The notes beneath the pieces were generated by a model that saw only the letters and a list, made by a program, of their open reading frames with translations, did no database searches and had not been told where the DNA came from. Both the position numbers and the translations under genes were made by a program. From Chloroflexia bacterium (lineage in GTDB: Bacteria > Chloroflexota > Chloroflexia > Thermomicrobiales > CFX8): a stretch of 15,084 bases of DNA. This document shows, one piece after another, positions 13,794 to 15,084 of the stretch. The stretch is from positions 1-15,084 of the forward strand of contig JACCZH010000190.1 in NCBI GenBank assembly GCA_013696045.1, in the 5' to 3' direction. Numbering within the stretch: the stretch's first letter is position 1; the number at the start of each line of letters is the position of its first letter.

Positions 13794-14030
13794 GCAAATA
13801 CGCGGAAGAATGATAGGTCGGAGCCACAAAGGAACTTCAAAAACCCCGATCGTCCCCGATCGGAACGCATTCACTGTACAGCAGTGGAAGCGATAAGCGC
13901 GAAAGGTGCCGCCCCTGCACGCGCTCAAGCAAGACTTTCCATAGGCGGCGACTTCTAACACCCTCATACTCCGGCTATCAGTCCGAAATAGATGCGAGCG
14001 GGGCCACACGGGCCCCGCATCCGCTTTTCT
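13794..14030 (+). ncRNA. Candidate structured small RNA (unconfirmed)
   Basis: Between a possible promoter and a terminator-like hairpin lie about 237 bases with several compact inverted repeats: CCGATCG-TCCC-CGATCGG at 13846-13863 (7-bp stem, 4-base loop), CACTG-TACAG-CAGTG at 13872-13886, and a two-part stem (GCGC with GCGC enclosing GTGC with GCAC) near 13897-13926. It matches no known riboswitch or housekeeping RNA that I recognise. A 28-codon open frame (13810-13896) lies within it, so it might instead be a micro-ORF messenger. The call rests only on the arrangement of promoter-like, hairpin and terminator-like elements. Confidence 0.3.
13991..14030 (+). terminator. Intrinsic-terminator-like GC hairpin with U-tract
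   Basis: GCGGGGCC and GGCCCCGC (13998-14005 and 14011-14018) form a perfect 8-bp stem around ACACG. An alternative fold pairs GATGCG (13991-13996) with CGCATC (14016-14021) around GGGCC with GGCCC, leaving a 4-base bulge and bringing the stem within 3 bases of TTTTCT at 14025-14030. It points in the plus direction and ends 20 bases before the ArsR promoter. Since no plus-strand gene is annotated upstream, it implies either a small transcript in this region or a barrier to read-through. Confidence 0.55.
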
Positions 14031-14050
14031 GGTCAAATTCCGATCATCCA

Positions 14051-14099
14051 TTGACTGATACAAATCCATCTGTATAATACAAATACGTTTGAACGGAGG
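14051..14099 (+). promoter_or_regulatory. Strong promoter and ribosome binding site of the ArsR gene
   Basis: TTGACT at 14051-14056 is followed after 16 bases by a perfect TATAAT at 14073-14078, by far the best promoter in the window. ATACAAAT occurs twice (14058-14065 and 14077-14084), and ATACA and TGTAT (14058-14062 and 14071-14075) form an inverted repeat between the -35 and -10 boxes. These repeats are suitable operators for autorepression by the ArsR product. GGAGG at 14095-14099 is the ribosome binding site, 5 bases before the ATG. Confidence 0.75.
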
Positions 14100-14104
14100 C
14101 GCTG

Positions 14105-14692
14105 ATGCAAGACGTGCTCTATATCGACGATGTTGAGCGAGCGGCTGCGTTACTCAAGCCAATGCGGATTGAGCTGCTCAAGTTGCTCGCCGAGCCCAGG
14201 TCGCTGGCGGAACTGTCCAGTATCGTCGGTGAAACGCCGCAGAAGCTGCATTACCACGTCAAGGTGCTGGAGCGGTCCGGTTTGATCGCCAGAGTCGATG
14301 AGCGACGCATTGGCGCGATGATCGAAGGGCTCTACCAGGCGGCGGCCGGCTCGTACTGGCTCTCGCCCGCGCTCGTCGGTCAGATCGGCGGACGGCGCCG
14401 AGGCGGCGACCAGACCAGTCTCGGCTACCTGCTTGGTCTGGCGGAGGAGATGCAAGACGAGCTTGGGCGGTTGAGCCGGGCCGCGCTGCTGGTGGACGTG
14501 CCATCGTTTGGCCTGGATCTGCACATTCACCTGCCAGCGGCGCGGCGCGCGGCGTTTCTGGAAGAGGCTCAAGCCATTATCCAGACCTTGGCTGAGACCT
14601 ACGGCATCCGCGACAGCGACCCGCCGGCCGACGGCGAGACATTCCGGCTGGTGCTGGCTTGCTATCCGCACGAAACGAGCGACGATCGATAA
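14105..14692 (+). CDS. ArsR-family winged-helix regulator
   Basis: A 195-residue regulator. The winged helix is at about residues 10-75: LLKPMRIELLKLLAEPRSLAELSSIVGETPQKLHYHVKVLERSGLIARVDE, with the recognition helix TPQKLHYHVKVLERSG (44-59). The LHYHVKVL sequence is typical of ArsR-like regulators that control SRPBCC genes. Residues 76-195 form an additional C-terminal region with a possible ligand-binding role. The only Cys is near the C terminus, so the metal-binding Cys pairs of ArsR/SmtB sensors are absent and a metal signal is unlikely. It has its own strong promoter with repeat operators and is followed after 26 bases by the SRPBCC gene, so it probably represses a two-gene operon including itself. 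Confidence 0.9.
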   Translation: MQDVLYIDDVERAAALLKPMRIELLKLLAEPRSLAELSSIVGETPQKLHYHVKVLERSGLIARVDERRIGAMIEGLYQAAAGSYWLSPALVGQIGGRRRGGDQTSLGYLLGLAEEMQDELGRLSRAALLVDVPSFGLDLHIHLPAARRAAFLEEAQAIIQTLAETYGIRDSDPPADGETFRLVLACYPHETSDDR

Positions 14693-14718
14693 CGGACACA
14701 CACAAGAAGGAGAACAGG

Positions 14719-15084
14719 GTGCTCAGGGAAATCCATGCTGAAATTCTGATCCAGTCCTCAATCGAACGGGTGTTCTGTGCCTGGACAGACTCGAACGAGC
14801 TGAGCCGCTGGTTCAGCGAGCACGCGGACGTGTCTTTAGACGAGCAGCGCTACCAGTTCTGGGGCCGCTACCAACCGGACGCTCCTTCGCGCGATAGCCT
14901 GCAACAGGAATTGCTCGCTGCCGAGCCTGATACGCACTTGCGCTTCGCCTGGAGCGTCTACGATGCCGGCTCGACGGTTGACGTGACGCTGGAGTCGCGT
15001 GGCACGCTGACCTTCGTCTCCGTTGTGCACGAGTGGCAGCCGGAGTCTGACGCCACGATGAAAGCAGGGATGCTGGAGGCGTTC
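14719..15084 (+). CDS. SRPBCC/AHSA1-domain protein (cut by window edge)
   Basis: The first 122 residues of an SRPBCC-fold protein of the AHSA1 (Aha1 C-terminal-like) type, a helix-grip fold that holds hydrophobic ligands in a pocket. IHAEILIQSSIERVFCAWTDSNELSRWF is the typical N-terminal strand-helix pattern, and the middle carries LLAAEPDTHLRFAWSV and VTLESRGTLTFVSVVHEW, common in the family. The GTG start at 14719 is supported by AAGGAG 6 bases upstream. The frame is open to the last base of the window, so the C-terminal helix is missing. It is the second gene of the ArsR operon. Its ligand or activity cannot be predicted. Confidence 0.85.
   Translation, partial: MLREIHAEILIQSSIERVFCAWTDSNELSRWFSEHADVSLDEQRYQFWGRYQPDAPSRDSLQQELLAAEPDTHLRFAWSVYDAGSTVDVTLESRGTLTFVSVVHEWQPESDATMKAGMLEAF

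Noticed and set aside
1..15084. Mobile element, prophage, CRISPR array, tRNA or rRNA
   Set aside because: No transposase, integrase, regularly spaced repeats, or cloverleaf sequence with TTCGA loop was found on reading both strands.

Overview
The window is GC-rich bacterial chromosomal DNA carrying ordinary-looking genes in short operons. Several features point to a member of the Chloroflexota, probably Thermomicrobia-like: an F420-type PPOX protein, a lipoprotein sugar dehydrogenase with a long proline-rich stalk, a Ser/Thr kinase with a low-complexity tail, a membrane-anchored J-protein, and frequent GTG and TTG starts. A high-GC actinobacterium cannot be excluded from sequence alone. I see no rRNA, tRNA, CRISPR array, transposase, integrase or phage gene.

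Layout. Positions 1-2104 lie on the minus strand: an alpha/beta hydrolase overlaps a PPOX-fold probable F420-dependent enzyme by 8 bp, and a 3'-truncated MFS transporter follows in its own transcription unit. Positions 2238-11618 are a plus-strand run: membrane-anchored J-domain protein, DAO-family FAD oxidoreductase, MFS exporter, 7-beta-strand (METTL20-like) methyltransferase, PQQ-type sugar dehydrogenase lipoprotein, transmembrane Ser/Thr kinase, Lrp/AsnC regulator, and PfkB-family 2-keto-3-deoxygluconate-type kinase. Positions 11629-13696 are a minus-strand OmpR-type response regulator and sensor kinase pair, convergent with the sugar kinase (10 bp between stop codons). Positions 14105-15084 are a plus-strand ArsR-type regulator followed by an SRPBCC/AHSA1 protein that runs off the window.

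How genes may work together. The sugar dehydrogenase would oxidise aldoses outside the membrane. The AsnC regulator and KDG-type kinase suggest sugar-acid catabolism by an Entner-Doudoroff-like route, so the two could feed one pathway, although they are not in one operon. The Ser/Thr kinase and the two-component pair are envelope signalling systems. The ArsR-SRPBCC pair is a common two-gene cassette.

No clearly novel multi-gene system is visible. The most interesting parts are non-coding. The 408-bp region 13697-14104 holds a perfect CRP-type site (TGTGA-N6-TCACA) placed like a class II activator site ahead of a possible plus-strand promoter, then a series of hairpins and an intrinsic-terminator-like structure that ends just before the strong promoter of the ArsR gene; together these suggest an unannotated small RNA or micro-ORF. 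A 31-bp stem at 2775-2860 pairs completely only as plus-strand RNA. A perfect 17-bp palindrome lies just upstream of the MFS exporter.
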